DNA from: JALORV01 sp963769745
Lineage (GTDB): Bacteria > Pseudomonadota > Gammaproteobacteria > Burkholderiales > Burkholderiaceae_F
Assembly (NCBI GenBank): GCA_963769745.1
Contig: CAVYNB010000009.1
Coordinates: 1 to 64,000, forward strand
Length of the DNA stretch: 64,000 nucleotides
Direction of reading: 5' to 3'
Shown here: positions 1 through 8,806 of the stretch, piece after piece
Position numbering within the stretch: the stretch's first letter is position 1
Layout of the letters: every line of letters starts with the position of its first letter
Notes under the pieces: generated by a model
Told to the model about the DNA's origin: nothing
Seen by the model: the letters and a program-made list of their open reading frames with translations, nothing else
Database searches by the model: none
Program-made: the position numbers and the translations under genes

Positions 1-1969
1 GCCGGACTTCCGCCTCACGCACCCTGTCCTGCTCCCGCGCCAACGCCCACTGCGTCGCCGCCGCGTGAACCGCTTCGGAATCCGTGATCTCGCGCAGCAC
101 GCTGCGCGCGACCACGGCGTCATTGAGTTCGCCCAGCACATCCTGCAATTCAGACAGCGCGGCGACAAAGCGCTCGGTGGGCTGTTTCGGCAGCGCAACC
201 GACATCACGTCCAGCGAATAACGCAGCCGCTTGGCGAGGATGCGCACGCGGTGGCGACGCTCCGGCGACAGTGCGGCGAAGAACCGGGCGGCGTTGAACA
301 ACTGCTGATGGGCCTTGTCCAGTCGACGCGATGCAAGTCGTTTCAGCGTGGGTCCGGTTGGCGGCGGTGACAACGTCCACGCCTGCAACCGCAACGCGAG
401 GCGGGCGTAGCGCGAAGTGGCGAGCGCGGTGGCCGCGGCTGCGTGCGCGGCCTCACCCTTCTCCCCAGCGCGCTCCAGCAACGCGTGCACGTGTGGTCTA
501 AGTTTCTTCGGCACCGTTGCGAGCGCTGCCGGCAGGGTCACTGCAGTCATCACATCCCAGTCGCGTGCTGCGCCAAGGAGAGACAGCGCGGCGACATAGC
601 GCTCGGTGGGTTGTTTCGGCAGCGCAACCGACATCACGTCCAGCGAATAGCGCAGCCGCTTGGCGAGGATGCGCACGCGGTGGCGACGCTCCGGCGACAG
701 CGCGGCGAAGAACCGGGCGGCGTTGAACAACTGCTGATGGGCCTTGTCCAGTCGGCGCGATGCAAGTCGTTTCAGCGTGGGTCCGGTTGGCGGCGGTGAC
801 AACGTCCACGCCTGCAACCGCAACGCGAGGCGGGCGTAGCGCGAAGTGGCGAGCGCGGCGGCCGCGGCTGCGTGCGCGGCCTCACGTTTCTCCCCGGCAC
901 GTTCCAGCAGCGCGTGCACATGCGGTCCGAGTTTCTTCGGCACCGTTGCGAGCGCTGCCGGCAGGGTCACTGCAGTCAGCACATCCCAGTCGCGTGCTGC
1001 GCCAAGGAATCGACCCACCCAGCGCAGTTCGTCGGCCAGCGCCGCAGGAAGATCGGCGTGCCTGCGATCGAGCAGGCGGATGGCCGAACGCATTCGGCGC
1101 ATCGCAACGCGCGCCTGATGGACGAACTCGGGATCGTGCGCATCGCGCAGCCCGTTGGTGTTCGCCAGCAGCACGTCGAGCCCGTGCGCAACGATCGCGC
1201 GTAGCGCCACGCCGACCGACATGTCGGGATTCAATGCATCGACGAAGCCCTTCGCCGCGGCCTTGGTCGGTGACCGCGGCTGACCGGTGACCAGCCGATA
1301 GCCGCGCTCGGCCTTGCTTTCCAGAATCGGCACCAGGGCCAGCGATGACTTCCCCTTTCCCACGAGACGCTGTGCGGCCGACAGCAGGTCCGCGGCGCGA
1401 CCCTCCTTGAGTTCCAGTTCGAGCTCGGCAACCGGCTCGACGGCGCGCCGGCCAGGTCGAACTGCCTCGATCTGCCCGCGATCCATCGCCACTTCGAACC
1501 GGCTGCGCTTGTAGCTGACATCCCACAGCGTGCGCGCTACCCGGACTCGGAAGACAGGATGCAACGGCCCGGACTTCTTGTGCTGCGACAGCAAGGCAGG
1601 CAGCGGCGAGTCCTTGAGCAAGGCCAGATCGATCCGCGGTGCGCCTCTGACGAGCTTCGCAGCGGACTCCCACTCGAGCCGTGTGCTCAATCCGCCACGC
1701 GCCGTGCCGGTGGTCTTCAGCGTCTGCAACCACTTCCGGCCGGAACGACGCAGTCGCAGTGCCATGCCATGTCGCTGCAGCAGTCGATCGACGGTATCGA
1801 AGTAGGTCGCATCGAGCCGCGCGGTACGGGATAGCGAGTCCTTCAGCAGTGGTGCGCGCGGCAGTGCCTCGGCGGCACCGTCCGGCAACTGCAGCTTGAG
1901 CTCGATCTCGTCCGTGGCTTCGCGCGCGGTGTCGTGCGTGGGACTGTGCGTAGGATTGTGCGACGGCAT
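1..1969 (-). CDS. CYTH–CHAD domain protein (triphosphate tunnel family), 3' end outside window
   Basis: The N-terminus carries the CYTH signature ExExK (EIELK, residues 21-25), followed by an arginine/lysine-rich tunnel domain to about residue 250. The rest is CHAD: helices rich in conserved His and Arg (HQARVAMRRMRSAIRLL, LAKRLRYSLDV). CYTH–CHAD proteins are known or presumed inorganic triphosphatases and polyphosphate-binding proteins. The start is the ATG at 1969, giving MPSHNPTHSPTHDTA; a clear Shine-Dalgarno is not visible. The frame stays open to base 1, so at least 656 residues are present and the C-terminus is missing. The odd feature is that a 143-residue piece of CHAD is present twice in tandem (see repeat at 152-1007), which should give a CHAD region with an extra helical subdomain. 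Domain assignment is firm; the substrate is inferred. Confidence 0.88.
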   Translation of the reverse strand, partial: MPSHNPTHSPTHDTAREATDEIELKLQLPDGAAEALPRAPLLKDSLSRTARLDATYFDTVDRLLQRHGMALRLRRSGRKWLQTLKTTGTARGGLSTRLEWESAAKLVRGAPRIDLALLKDSPLPALLSQHKKSGPLHPVFRVRVARTLWDVSYKRSRFEVAMDRGQIEAVRPGRRAVEPVAELELELKEGRAADLLSAAQRLVGKGKSSLALVPILESKAERGYRLVTGQPRSPTKAAAKGFVDALNPDMSVGVALRAIVAHGLDVLLANTNGLRDAHDPEFVHQARVAMRRMRSAIRLLDRRHADLPAALADELRWVGRFLGAARDWDVLTAVTLPAALATVPKKLGPHVHALLERAGEKREAAHAAAAAALATSRYARLALRLQAWTLSPPPTGPTLKRLASRRLDKAHQQLFNAARFFAALSPERRHRVRILAKRLRYSLDVMSVALPKQPTERYVAALSLLGAARDWDVMTAVTLPAALATVPKKLRPHVHALLERAGEKGEAAHAAAATALATSRYARLALRLQAWTLSPPPTGPTLKRLASRRLDKAHQQLFNAARFFAALSPERRHRVRILAKRLRYSLDVMSVALPKQPTERFVAALSELQDVLGELNDAVVARSVLREITDSEAVHAAATQWALAREQDRVREAEVR
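152..1007. repeat. 429-bp in-frame tandem duplication inside the CHAD domain
   Basis: Two copies lie head to tail, about 152-578 and 581-1007, with a period of 429 bp (exactly 143 codons). By eye they differ at about 17 positions (near 96% identity). Read in the coding frame, roughly 12 of these are synonymous and 5 change a residue (F/Y, T/A, G/R, R/G, M/L). The bias to silent changes suggests that both copies have been kept under selection since duplication and that this is not an assembly collapse or expansion error. Confidence 0.93.
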
Positions 1970-2015
1970 CACTGCAGTCTATCGGCCGCAAATCCGCGGC
2001 CATTGTGACGCCCGT

Positions 2016-2369
2016 CTAGCGTGCCAGGCGCTCGACCGATCCGTCGATCCTTACCGCACCTTCGCCCTTGCGTTCCCACATCAGGCAGTACGTGTCGGCG
2101 TGCGGTGCGGTGAACGTCGCATCGGCCGCTCGGCTCGCGGTCGTCTTGACCGGGTAGTGGACCTCGCTGCCGCGGTGGTAGTGAATGTTGAAGTCCGCCT
2201 CGCCGCTCGCGCTGTACCGGTATCGGACGCGCTCGCCGGCGTCGAGCTTGACACAGTGCTCGTTGAAACCGCGTGCCGGCACATCCAGGCCAAACGGACC
2301 GAGCGCGGCCGTCGTGGCGGCGGCCCACGTAGGTGCCAGCAGGAACATCAGCCAGGCAAGGTGTCGCAT
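2016..2369 (-). CDS. Small secreted protein of unknown function
   Basis: 117 residues. It begins MRHLAWLMFLLAPTWAAATT, a clear Sec signal peptide, so the product is probably periplasmic. The mature part is short and beta-rich, with two cysteines (EHCVKL near the start and TYCLMWER near the end) that could form a disulfide. I chose the ATG at 2369 because it starts the signal peptide; the frame is open further upstream but that stretch does not look like protein. It lies 62 bp downstream of the MFS permease gene on the same strand and may be co-transcribed. I do not recognise the family. Confidence 0.7.
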   Translation of the reverse strand: MRHLAWLMFLLAPTWAAATTAALGPFGLDVPARGFNEHCVKLDAGERVRYRYSASGEADFNIHYHRGSEVHYPVKTTASRAADATFTAPHADTYCLMWERKGEGAVRIDGSVERLAR

Positions 2370-2431
2370 TCGGGAATGATCGCATGCGTCGGCACGAATG
2401 TACGTCGCGGCATGCGCAACAGGCGGCCGTG

Positions 2432-3649
2432 TCAGCGTTGCGCGCGCTCCCCGCGTCCGGTGAAGACCAGCAGCATTGCCACCGCGGTGCACACGCCGGC
2501 CGCCACGACGAAGCACAGCGCGTAGCTGCCGCTGGCACGCTGCAGCCAGCCGAACAGGAACGGCAGGATCACCACGCCGACGTAGGTGAAGAACAGGCAG
2601 CCGCCCGTCGCGCGACCGGCTTCGCCTGAGGGAGCCAACCGCGCGACTTCAGAGAGAAATACTCCGTTCCAGCCGATCGCCGTGGCGCCGAGCGCGGCGG
2701 AGACTGTCAGTATCGCCAGCATCGGCCAGGATGGCGTGAACAGAGCCGCAGCGACCGACGCGCCCGCCATCAGGAATCCGATCACCGCCAGGACTGCGCG
2801 CGGCGCCCCGGTGCGATCCGAGATCGAGCCCCAGCTGATCCGGGCGACCACGCCGGCCACGCTGGCGGTGGTCAGTGCGGTTCCCGCCGCCACCAGCCCG
2901 AATCCGATCTCGGTATGCAGATAGGCGACGATGAATCCCGCCACCGACATCTGCATGCCCGCATAGACGAACGACACCAGAGACATCGTCCGCAGCGCGG
3001 GCGAGTGCGCCACCAGCGAGAGGCCTCCGATCAGCGATTGCGCCGACAGTCGCGCGGAGCGATCGCGGTCATCGTCCAGCGGCGCGCGCAGCGGTTGCGA
3101 TGCCACGGCAACGACGATGCACGCCACTGCTATCAGAACCACCGCGACCTGCCAGCCGAATGCGATGGTCAGCGGCGGAACGATCAGCCCCGCCAGGGCC
3201 GTTCCCGCCGGCACGCCGGTCTGCTTGATCGAGAACATCAGCGCCATGCGTTCGCGTGGTGTCGTCTTCGCCAGCACGTGGCTCGAGGCGGGTGTGATCG
3301 GGCCGTAGCCCACGCCGATCGCGACTGACGATAGTGCGATGGCCACGAGCGCCAGAGGTCCTGCGCCTATACCGAGAAACAGCGTCAGCAATAGGCCAAT
3401 CGCACAGACCAGCAGGCAGGCCTGCGACAGCCGCATCGCGCCGTAACGCAGCACGACACCCCCGCCTGCCAGCGCGGCCGTCGACGCACCGATGTACAGC
3501 AACGAGATGTACGTGCCGACCATCGACGCCGGCACGTCCAGTTGTGCGGCGATCACCGGCGAGATCGACGGGATCGTGAGCGCCGCGCACGCTGCCGCGG
3601 CCTGGATTCCGGTCGTCGCGACCAGAGCGCGAGTGGCCAGCGTGCTCAC
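2432..3649 (-). CDS. MFS transporter (CynX/NimT-like)
   Basis: 405 residues and about 12 hydrophobic segments. The central stretch FSIKQTGVPAG and the loop SWGSISDRTGAPRAV (the cytoplasmic DRxG-type motif) are typical of the major facilitator superfamily, closest in feel to the CynX/NimT cyanate or nitroimidazole transporter branch. The substrate cannot be read from the sequence. The start is a GTG at 3649 (VSTLATRALVATTG) with GAGG a few bases upstream; the frame stays open past it into the SRPBCC gene, but no better start lies between the two genes. It follows the SRPBCC gene by about 56 bp on the same strand, so co-transcription is likely. Confidence 0.85.
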   Translation of the reverse strand: MSTLATRALVATTGIQAAAACAALTIPSISPVIAAQLDVPASMVGTYISLLYIGASTAALAGGGVVLRYGAMRLSQACLLVCAIGLLLTLFLGIGAGPLALVAIALSSVAIGVGYGPITPASSHVLAKTTPRERMALMFSIKQTGVPAGTALAGLIVPPLTIAFGWQVAVVLIAVACIVVAVASQPLRAPLDDDRDRSARLSAQSLIGGLSLVAHSPALRTMSLVSFVYAGMQMSVAGFIVAYLHTEIGFGLVAAGTALTTASVAGVVARISWGSISDRTGAPRAVLAVIGFLMAGASVAAALFTPSWPMLAILTVSAALGATAIGWNGVFLSEVARLAPSGEAGRATGGCLFFTYVGVVILPFLFGWLQRASGSYALCFVVAAGVCTAVAMLLVFTGRGERAQR

Positions 3650-3705
3650 ACCGGCCTCGGTCGCATGCCGGCGCCATGGCCCGGGCGCGCTCCGGAGAAG
3701 CCCGC

Positions 3706-4236
3706 CTATCCGCGCTCGGCCAGGGCCTTCAGGTTCTTCAGTCCGCCCTCGAAGTCCGGGCCGACGAGCGAGTCCATCATCAGGCCGAAGTAGCGATTGA
3801 TCGGACTGCTGCCCATGTCGCCCTCGTTGGTCCACGTGACGCGCGTTCCGGCACCGTCGGGCACCAACTGCAATTCGCCGCGCGACGTCATGCCCATCTC
3901 CGGAAACGACAGCGCATAGACGATCCGCTCGTTCGGCACGGCCGCCGTGAACTCCATTACGCCGTTGCCCTCGGTCTTGCTCTGCCAGCTCCACTTCGCG
4001 CCCACGCCACTTTCCGCGCCCGAGTACTGCATCTGCATCGCCGGGTCGCGCTGGTTCCAGACGGTCCAGTTCTTCCATTGCCGCGGATCGGCGATCAATG
4101 GGTATATCTTGGACGGTGGCGCAGCGACCTGTACCGATCGCTGCACCTTGAACCCGGACGGCAACAGCATCCCGATGACCAGCAGCAGCGCGATGACCGC
4201 CGCCACCGCCACCACGATGCGCCTGAGCCATTTCAT
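3706..4236 (-). CDS. Membrane-anchored SRPBCC (START/polyketide-cyclase-like) protein
   Basis: 176 residues. One N-terminal membrane anchor (residues 5-25) is followed by an SRPBCC fold: SVQVAAPPSKIYPLIADPRQ is the usual first strand and helix of the family, and the C-terminal helix GGLKNLKALAERG closes the cavity. These proteins bind hydrophobic ligands, and no ligand can be named here. The ATG at 4236 is preceded by GGAGG with 5 bp spacing; an in-frame GTG six bases earlier overlaps the Shine-Dalgarno and is unlikely to be used. It is divergent from the lipoprotein gene at 4297, with about 60 bp between them that must hold both promoters. Confidence 0.85.
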   Translation of the reverse strand: MKWLRRIVVAVAAVIALLLVIGMLLPSGFKVQRSVQVAAPPSKIYPLIADPRQWKNWTVWNQRDPAMQMQYSGAESGVGAKWSWQSKTEGNGVMEFTAAVPNERIVYALSFPEMGMTSRGELQLVPDGAGTRVTWTNEGDMGSSPINRYFGLMMDSLVGPDFEGGLKNLKALAERG

Positions 4237-4296
4237 GGTCACCTCCCTGACCTAATATAGGTGCGCAGCGTAGTCGCGCGCGAAAGGATTGTGCAT

Positions 4297-4788
4297 ATGC
4301 TTCGTCGCATTCTGCCCGCACTCCTCCTGACCTCCACCCTCGCCGCCTGCAGCATGCCGGGCTCGGTCCGCCCCGGTGCAGACGAGTCTTCGGTCCGCTC
4401 GACGGCAGGCACCCCGACAGCCACGATGTCGCTGCCCGGCGGCGGCTCGCGCTGGCAGTACTCCGGCCAGCCCGGCAGCCAGTTCGTATGGAACATCGAC
4501 TTCGATGCCCAGGGCCGCGTCGTGCGCACCGAACAAATGATGAGCGACGAGGTGTTCGCACGCATCAAGAGCGGGCGTGATACCCGCGCCGACATCCTGC
4601 GCGAGTTCGGCCCGCCGGCCGAGACGTTCACGTTTTTCCTGAAGGACGAGACGGCCTTCATGTACCGCTACTTCATCCAGGGCGGGTTCTACGCAGCGAT
4701 GTTCATCTACTTCAACAAGGCCGGTGTCGTCGACCGGACCGAGACCGGCATGGACCCGTGGCGGATTCGCGACGGCGATCGCCGTTGA
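4297..4788 (+). CDS. BamE/SmpA-like outer-membrane lipoprotein
   Basis: 163 residues. The signal peptide MLRRILPALLLTSTLAAC ends in a lipobox (LAAC), so Cys18 should be lipidated. The mature part has the SmpA/OmlA pattern: a short region that compares sequence across a G-x-P turn (REFGPPAETFTF) and a following beta-strand pair (FIYFNKAGVVDRTE). The frame is open 12 codons upstream, but the ATG at 4297 has AAAGGA about 8 bp upstream and begins the signal peptide. It may help outer-membrane assembly, though many paralogues of BamE have no known role. Confidence 0.82.
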   Translation: MLRRILPALLLTSTLAACSMPGSVRPGADESSVRSTAGTPTATMSLPGGGSRWQYSGQPGSQFVWNIDFDAQGRVVRTEQMMSDEVFARIKSGRDTRADILREFGPPAETFTFFLKDETAFMYRYFIQGGFYAAMFIYFNKAGVVDRTETGMDPWRIRDGDRR

Positions 4789-4869
4789 ACTGCCTGCCCC
4801 GGGTAAGACCGAATTCCGCGCTCCGCGACGTCCGCCCAGAATGCCGCGTCACGTCGTTTTCGCCTCGCA

Positions 4870-5139
4870 ATGGAATCCCACGCACCGCGCAGCTCGCCGC
4901 CACTGTCCCTGCAGGACAAGCTCGACTGCATCACGCATGACCGCAAGGTCCTGGAGATCCTGCGGGAGCTGATGCGTCACGGGCTGCACGACGGCGACGA
5001 CGTGCAGCACCGTGCCGACGGTTCGCATGGGCGCGTGGTCGTTCTCCGCTCGGCGGGCGAGCCGCAGCCGGTGGTACAGCTCGACGACGGCACGCAGATC
5101 GCCTTCCACGCCGCTGACTGGGGTCGGCCGCTGCCGTAA
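4870..5139 (+). CDS. Small hypothetical protein
   Basis: 89 residues, no signal peptide or membrane segment. The N-terminal half looks helical (LQDKLDCITHDRKVLEILRELMRHGL) and the C-terminal half looks like a small beta-sheet (GRVVVLRSAGEP, PVVQLDDGTQIAFH). The amino-acid order is protein-like and the opposite-strand reading is not. It sits between the lipoprotein and the HNH nuclease on the same strand. I do not recognise the family. Confidence 0.55.
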   Translation: MESHAPRSSPPLSLQDKLDCITHDRKVLEILRELMRHGLHDGDDVQHRADGSHGRVVVLRSAGEPQPVVQLDDGTQIAFHAADWGRPLP

Positions 5140-5185
5140 TTCGACCCGCCGCACGAGCCTGCCGCGTGGCACAATCTGCGGCATC

Positions 5186-5770
5186 ATGGCTTATGCGCCG
5201 GAGTACGTACCGAAGATCCTGATCATCGACTCCCAGGGCCAGCCGGTCCGTTGGGCGTTGATGCAGCGAGCTGCGCGCTACTACGCGTCAGGCAAGGTCG
5301 TCACCGATCTCGGTGAAAACCTCTTCGGCATGGCCGGTGGACTGCAGGAGGCCACGGGCCTGCGCTCCGAATTCCTCACGAGCTCGATCGTGATGATCCG
5401 CGGGCGCCACCGGATCCCGTTCGGCCACGCGCATGTCGGCCTCACCAAGCATCGGCTGTTCGCCCGCGACCGGCAGGTCTGCGCCTATTGCGGCGGGCAC
5501 TTCGCGGAACTCGACCTCACCGTGGAACACATCCTGCCGGTATCGCGCGGTGGCCGCCATGAGTGGACCAACGTCGTCACCGCCTGCCGTTCGTGCAACA
5601 CGCGCAAGGGCAGCCGACGGCCCGAAGAAGCACACATGCCCCTGCTCTACGTGCCCTATGCCGTCTGCCGCAATGAAGGCTTCATCCTCAGCAATCGCCG
5701 CATCCTCGCCGATCAGATGATGTTCCTTCAGGCATCGCTGCCACGGCACTCGCGCTGGGCGCACGGCTGA
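5186..5770 (+). CDS. HNH endonuclease
   Basis: 194 residues. The C-terminal half has the HNH zinc finger: CAYCG, then LTVEHILPVSRGG (the first His), WTNVVTACRSCN (the Asn and the second CxxC) and an NTRKG tail. This form is common in stand-alone bacterial HNH proteins of unassigned role, some of them tied to DNA repair rather than restriction. The start ATG at 5186 (MAYAPEYVPKILIID) matches the usual N-terminus of this family, where a strand KILIID precedes the finger. No methylase, toxin or phage gene is next to it. Confidence 0.85.
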   Translation: MAYAPEYVPKILIIDSQGQPVRWALMQRAARYYASGKVVTDLGENLFGMAGGLQEATGLRSEFLTSSIVMIRGRHRIPFGHAHVGLTKHRLFARDRQVCAYCGGHFAELDLTVEHILPVSRGGRHEWTNVVTACRSCNTRKGSRRPEEAHMPLLYVPYAVCRNEGFILSNRRILADQMMFLQASLPRHSRWAHG

Positions 5771-5960
5771 TCACCGGCACCTGCGTCTGCGCCCTCGCCT
5801 GACCCTGAACCGGTCGCACGCGACTGTCGAATAGTCCGCGTCGGGCGCACCGCTTTGTCGGTCGTCGTCGCAACCACACGGCCTTACTGTCCGAGTCATC
5901 CGATGCAGCTCGCATCGACGCGGCGCCATGGCGCACGCGGCCCGTCATTGGAGACCTGAC

Positions 5961-6254
5961 ATGCCGACCCCGACAACTCCCGCGAAGTCCCGCAAAACCC
6001 GGCGAGGCACCCGCCCCACGCTGACCGGTGCCGTGTTCGGCGCGTCAGCGACATTTCTCGTCCTTCTTGCCACGGCCATCCCGGACAGTCCGCGGCAGGT
6101 GTCGGACATCCCCGAAACGATGGCGGCAGCCGAGATGTTCGACGGATCGTCGCTTCCCGCCGTCGATACCGAAAGTGGCGTACACGCTGACGCTCCGGCG
6201 CCTCGCCGACACGCCGAACCAGGTCTGGCGCTGAACGTCGAAGTGCCTGCCTGA
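5961..6254 (+). CDS. Small single-pass membrane protein, hypothetical
   Basis: 97 residues. A basic N-terminus (KSRKTRRGTRP) precedes one membrane segment (VFGASATFLVLLATAI), then a short acidic/proline tail. GGAG sits 7 bp before the ATG at 5961, which supports it as a real start. There are no recognisable motifs. Confidence is moderate because GC-rich sequence gives many spurious open frames. Confidence 0.5.
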   Translation: MPTPTTPAKSRKTRRGTRPTLTGAVFGASATFLVLLATAIPDSPRQVSDIPETMAAAEMFDGSSLPAVDTESGVHADAPAPRRHAEPGLALNVEVPA

Positions 6255-6317
6255 GCCGAGACTGCATTCTGCGAACGTGGCAAACGGCCGGCGCGTCGAG
6301 CGACGTGCGCAGCTGCG

Positions 6318-7067
6318 CTAGCGGAAGCGCCTGAAGAGCGCCGGCGCCGAGCGTAGCGACTCGGTACGCACGTAGCGATCGTGAGCGAAGCCGACCTGCA
6401 CAGCCGCCGCACGCAGCAGGCAGTCGGCCGAGGGCTCGTCCTCGTGGATGGCCCAGACCAGCGCACCCGAGACGCCGTCCAGTTCCGGCGTATGGATCGC
6501 AAGGCCGTCCATGCGCTCGGCGGTGCGAGCGTAGGCGAGTCGTTCAGCGTCGAGCGCATTGGTGAACACCACGACCGGTTTCATGTAGACCGAGCCCTCG
6601 TGACGCCGTGCCTGCGACACCGGATAGCCAGCCACCGCGTAGATGCGCGGAGTGCGACCATCCCCGTCGTCGAGGCGCAGCTGTGCCGTGGACACCGGCA
6701 TCCAGTTGGCGCGCAGGCGACGTGCCAGTGCGGAATCGTCGAGCCACACCATGGCGAGATCGCGTTCCGGATGAACGATGACGCGCAGGCGTACCGAACG
6801 CAGACACGCCCACGCCGACTCTTTTGGCAGCGGCACGGCAAGGTCACCTGCGGAAACGTGGTCGAAGATGTGCGCGGCGGTCAGCAGCGCGAGACTGGAG
6901 CCGTCCGCTACGAGCGATGCCGTGGCCAGAGGCTCCGCGCGGCCATGCACCCATCGGGCGAGCGGCAGCGCCCGCGTCAGCAGCGCAGCATGCACGGCCT
7001 CGGCGCGCTCCGCAGAAATCGGCGCGTCGATGCGTATCGGAATCGTCTCGATCGCTGCCCAGGCCAT
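6318..7067 (-). CDS. Trypsin-like serine protease domain protein
   Basis: 249 residues. The spacing of a chymotrypsin-fold triad can be seen: His in LLTAAHIFDHV, Asp in ERDLAMVWLDDS, and Ser in DGVSGALVW (GxSGxxV). No signal peptide is visible from the ATG at 7067, so it is probably cytoplasmic or the true start differs; the frame is open 29 codons further up. Proteins like this are often poorly characterised and may lack activity. It is downstream of the radical SAM gene on the same strand. Confidence 0.68.
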   Translation of the reverse strand: MAWAAIETIPIRIDAPISAERAEAVHAALLTRALPLARWVHGRAEPLATASLVADGSSLALLTAAHIFDHVSAGDLAVPLPKESAWACLRSVRLRVIVHPERDLAMVWLDDSALARRLRANWMPVSTAQLRLDDGDGRTPRIYAVAGYPVSQARRHEGSVYMKPVVVFTNALDAERLAYARTAERMDGLAIHTPELDGVSGALVWAIHEDEPSADCLLRAAAVQVGFAHDRYVRTESLRSAPALFRRFR

Positions 7068-7198
7068 GGTCGATACCGAAGCTCCTGTATCGGCGATGCT
7101 AGCGGTCGGATGCCGGCGCCGAAACACCGAATCGACCGCGACTGCGGCGTCCATTCAGCCGATACACCGAACCGCCGGGACAGTCGACGCCGGATGGC

Positions 7199-8723
7199 TC
7201 AGTCGCGCACGTGGCGCCGCTGCCGCTCCAGCGTGACCGATGGCCGGGCTGCGACACGCTGACGACCCAGCCCCGGTGTCGCGAACGGCAGTCTGCCGCG
7301 CGCCCCGCTGTCGCGGTAGTCCAGCGCCAGCAGCATCGATGCATCGGCTTCTGGTACTCCACTTCGTATCAGTCCCGCATGCACCTGCGCCATAAAGTTC
7401 CTCGACGGCGAAGCCGTGCGTGCGGCGGGTCGACGCAAACATGGCGTCGGCGAAGTCCATGAACCGGGCGAAAGGCGCGTCACCCAGCAGGCGCGGAAGC
7501 GTCCGCGGAAATCGTCCGGAGTTGCCGACCAGATCCCAGTAGCGGGCGAAGCGCTTGATCCGCTGCAGCGTCGCGGCGTCGATCCGTCCGGTCGACAGCA
7601 CTTCATACGGGGCTTCGTCGCTGTAGCGCATGGCGCAGCGTTCGCTGTGGCGGACGATCGGCGTGCCGCGCAATCGCTTCAGGATTCCGAGCTGGATCTC
7701 GTGTGGACCCAGGCCAACCAGGTGATCGAAGCCCGCCGCCAGTGAGTCGAGGTCTTCGTCCGGCAATCCGGCGATCAGGTCGACGTGCAGGTGCGCTGCG
7801 GTGTGCTCGCGCAGCCAGCGCAGGTTGGCCGCAGCCGCAGCGTTGTCCTGCCGTCGCGAAATCAGCGCCTGCACGTCGGCATTGAAGGTCTGGATGCCGA
7901 TCTCGAGTTGCAATGACCCGCGCGGGAACCGCGCCAGCGGTGCGCGCAGCGCCGCCGGCAGGTGATCCGGGATCAGCTCGAAGTGCAGGAACGGCGGATC
8001 GTCCGGCGAGCGCTCAAGTCGCTGCAGGAAGAAGTCGAGGATGGCGACCGAGGTCTCGGTCCGCAGGTTGAACGTGCGGTCGACGAACTTGAAGCGACGG
8101 GCACCGCGCTGCCACAGTTTGTCGAGTTCCTGCAGGAAGCTCTCGCGCGGAAACGGCCATGCGGTCCTGTCGAGCGCAGAGAGGCAGAACTCGCACTTGA
8201 ACGGGCAGCCGCGCGACGCCTCCACGTAGACATGCCGATGCCGCAGATCCTCGGACGAGTACTCGGCGTAGGGCAACGCGAGGTCCGCGAGCGGTGCCTG
8301 TTCGCCCGCATGCACCTTCGCGAGCGGCCGTGGGCCCACGAGCAGCTGGCGCGCAAGTCGCGGGAAGGTCGTATCGCCCCAGCCGGTGACGATGTAATCC
8401 GCCCGCCGGCAGATCGGCTGGGCGTCGATCTCGTGACTCACCTCCGGCCCACCCAGCACCACGACGATGCGCGGCGCGGCGGCCTTCAGCAGCTCGACGA
8501 CGCGGCTCGTCTGCCGGACATTCCAGATGTAGACGCCCAGGCCGACGATCCTCGGCTGCAGAGCGAGCAGGTCGGCAACGATCTGTTCGGGCGGCGTGCG
8601 AATCACGAACTCGCGGATGACGGTGTCGTCGCGCAGCTCGCCCATGTTGGCGCGCAGGCAGCGCAGCCCGAGCGACGCGTGCGCGTAGCGGGCATTGAGT
8701 GTGGCGAGCACGATGCTTGGCAT
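7199..8723 (-). CDS. B12-binding radical SAM protein (frame broken once)
   Basis: The N-terminal 150 residues look like a cobalamin-binding Rossmann domain (IVGLGVYIWNV, VVLGGPEVSHE). The radical SAM cluster motif is SRGCPFKCEFC (CxxxCxxC), followed by the TIM-barrel pattern QLEIGIQTF and HVDLIAGLPDE. The natural C-terminus (LLALDYRDSGARG…) lies in the next frame; dropping one base near 7398, in GAGGAACTTTATG, restores it and gives about 507 residues. The likely family is the DUF4080-type B12 radical SAM group, with no known substrate. It diverges from the beta-CASP ribonuclease at 8807. Confidence 0.85.
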
Positions 8724-8806
8724 AACTCAAGGAAGCATAGCGTTGCGCTGCGGCGGGTCGTTCGGTCGCTAGACTGGAATCGTCCAACCGACAGGGAAGT
8801 GAACGC

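Noticed and set aside
882..2003. A 373-residue open frame overlapping the CYTH–CHAD gene on the same strand
   Set aside because: Its composition is Arg/Ala-rich with no domain. The neighbouring frame encodes an intact CYTH motif and CHAD helices.
2432..4561. A 709-residue reading of the MFS gene
   Set aside because: The upstream 300 residues run across the SRPBCC gene in another frame and are not protein-like. The GTG at 3649 gives a normal 405-residue permease.
4849..5187. A 112-residue frame opposite the 89-residue hypothetical protein
   Set aside because: It has a less protein-like composition and no ribosome-binding site, and it overlaps the HNH start.
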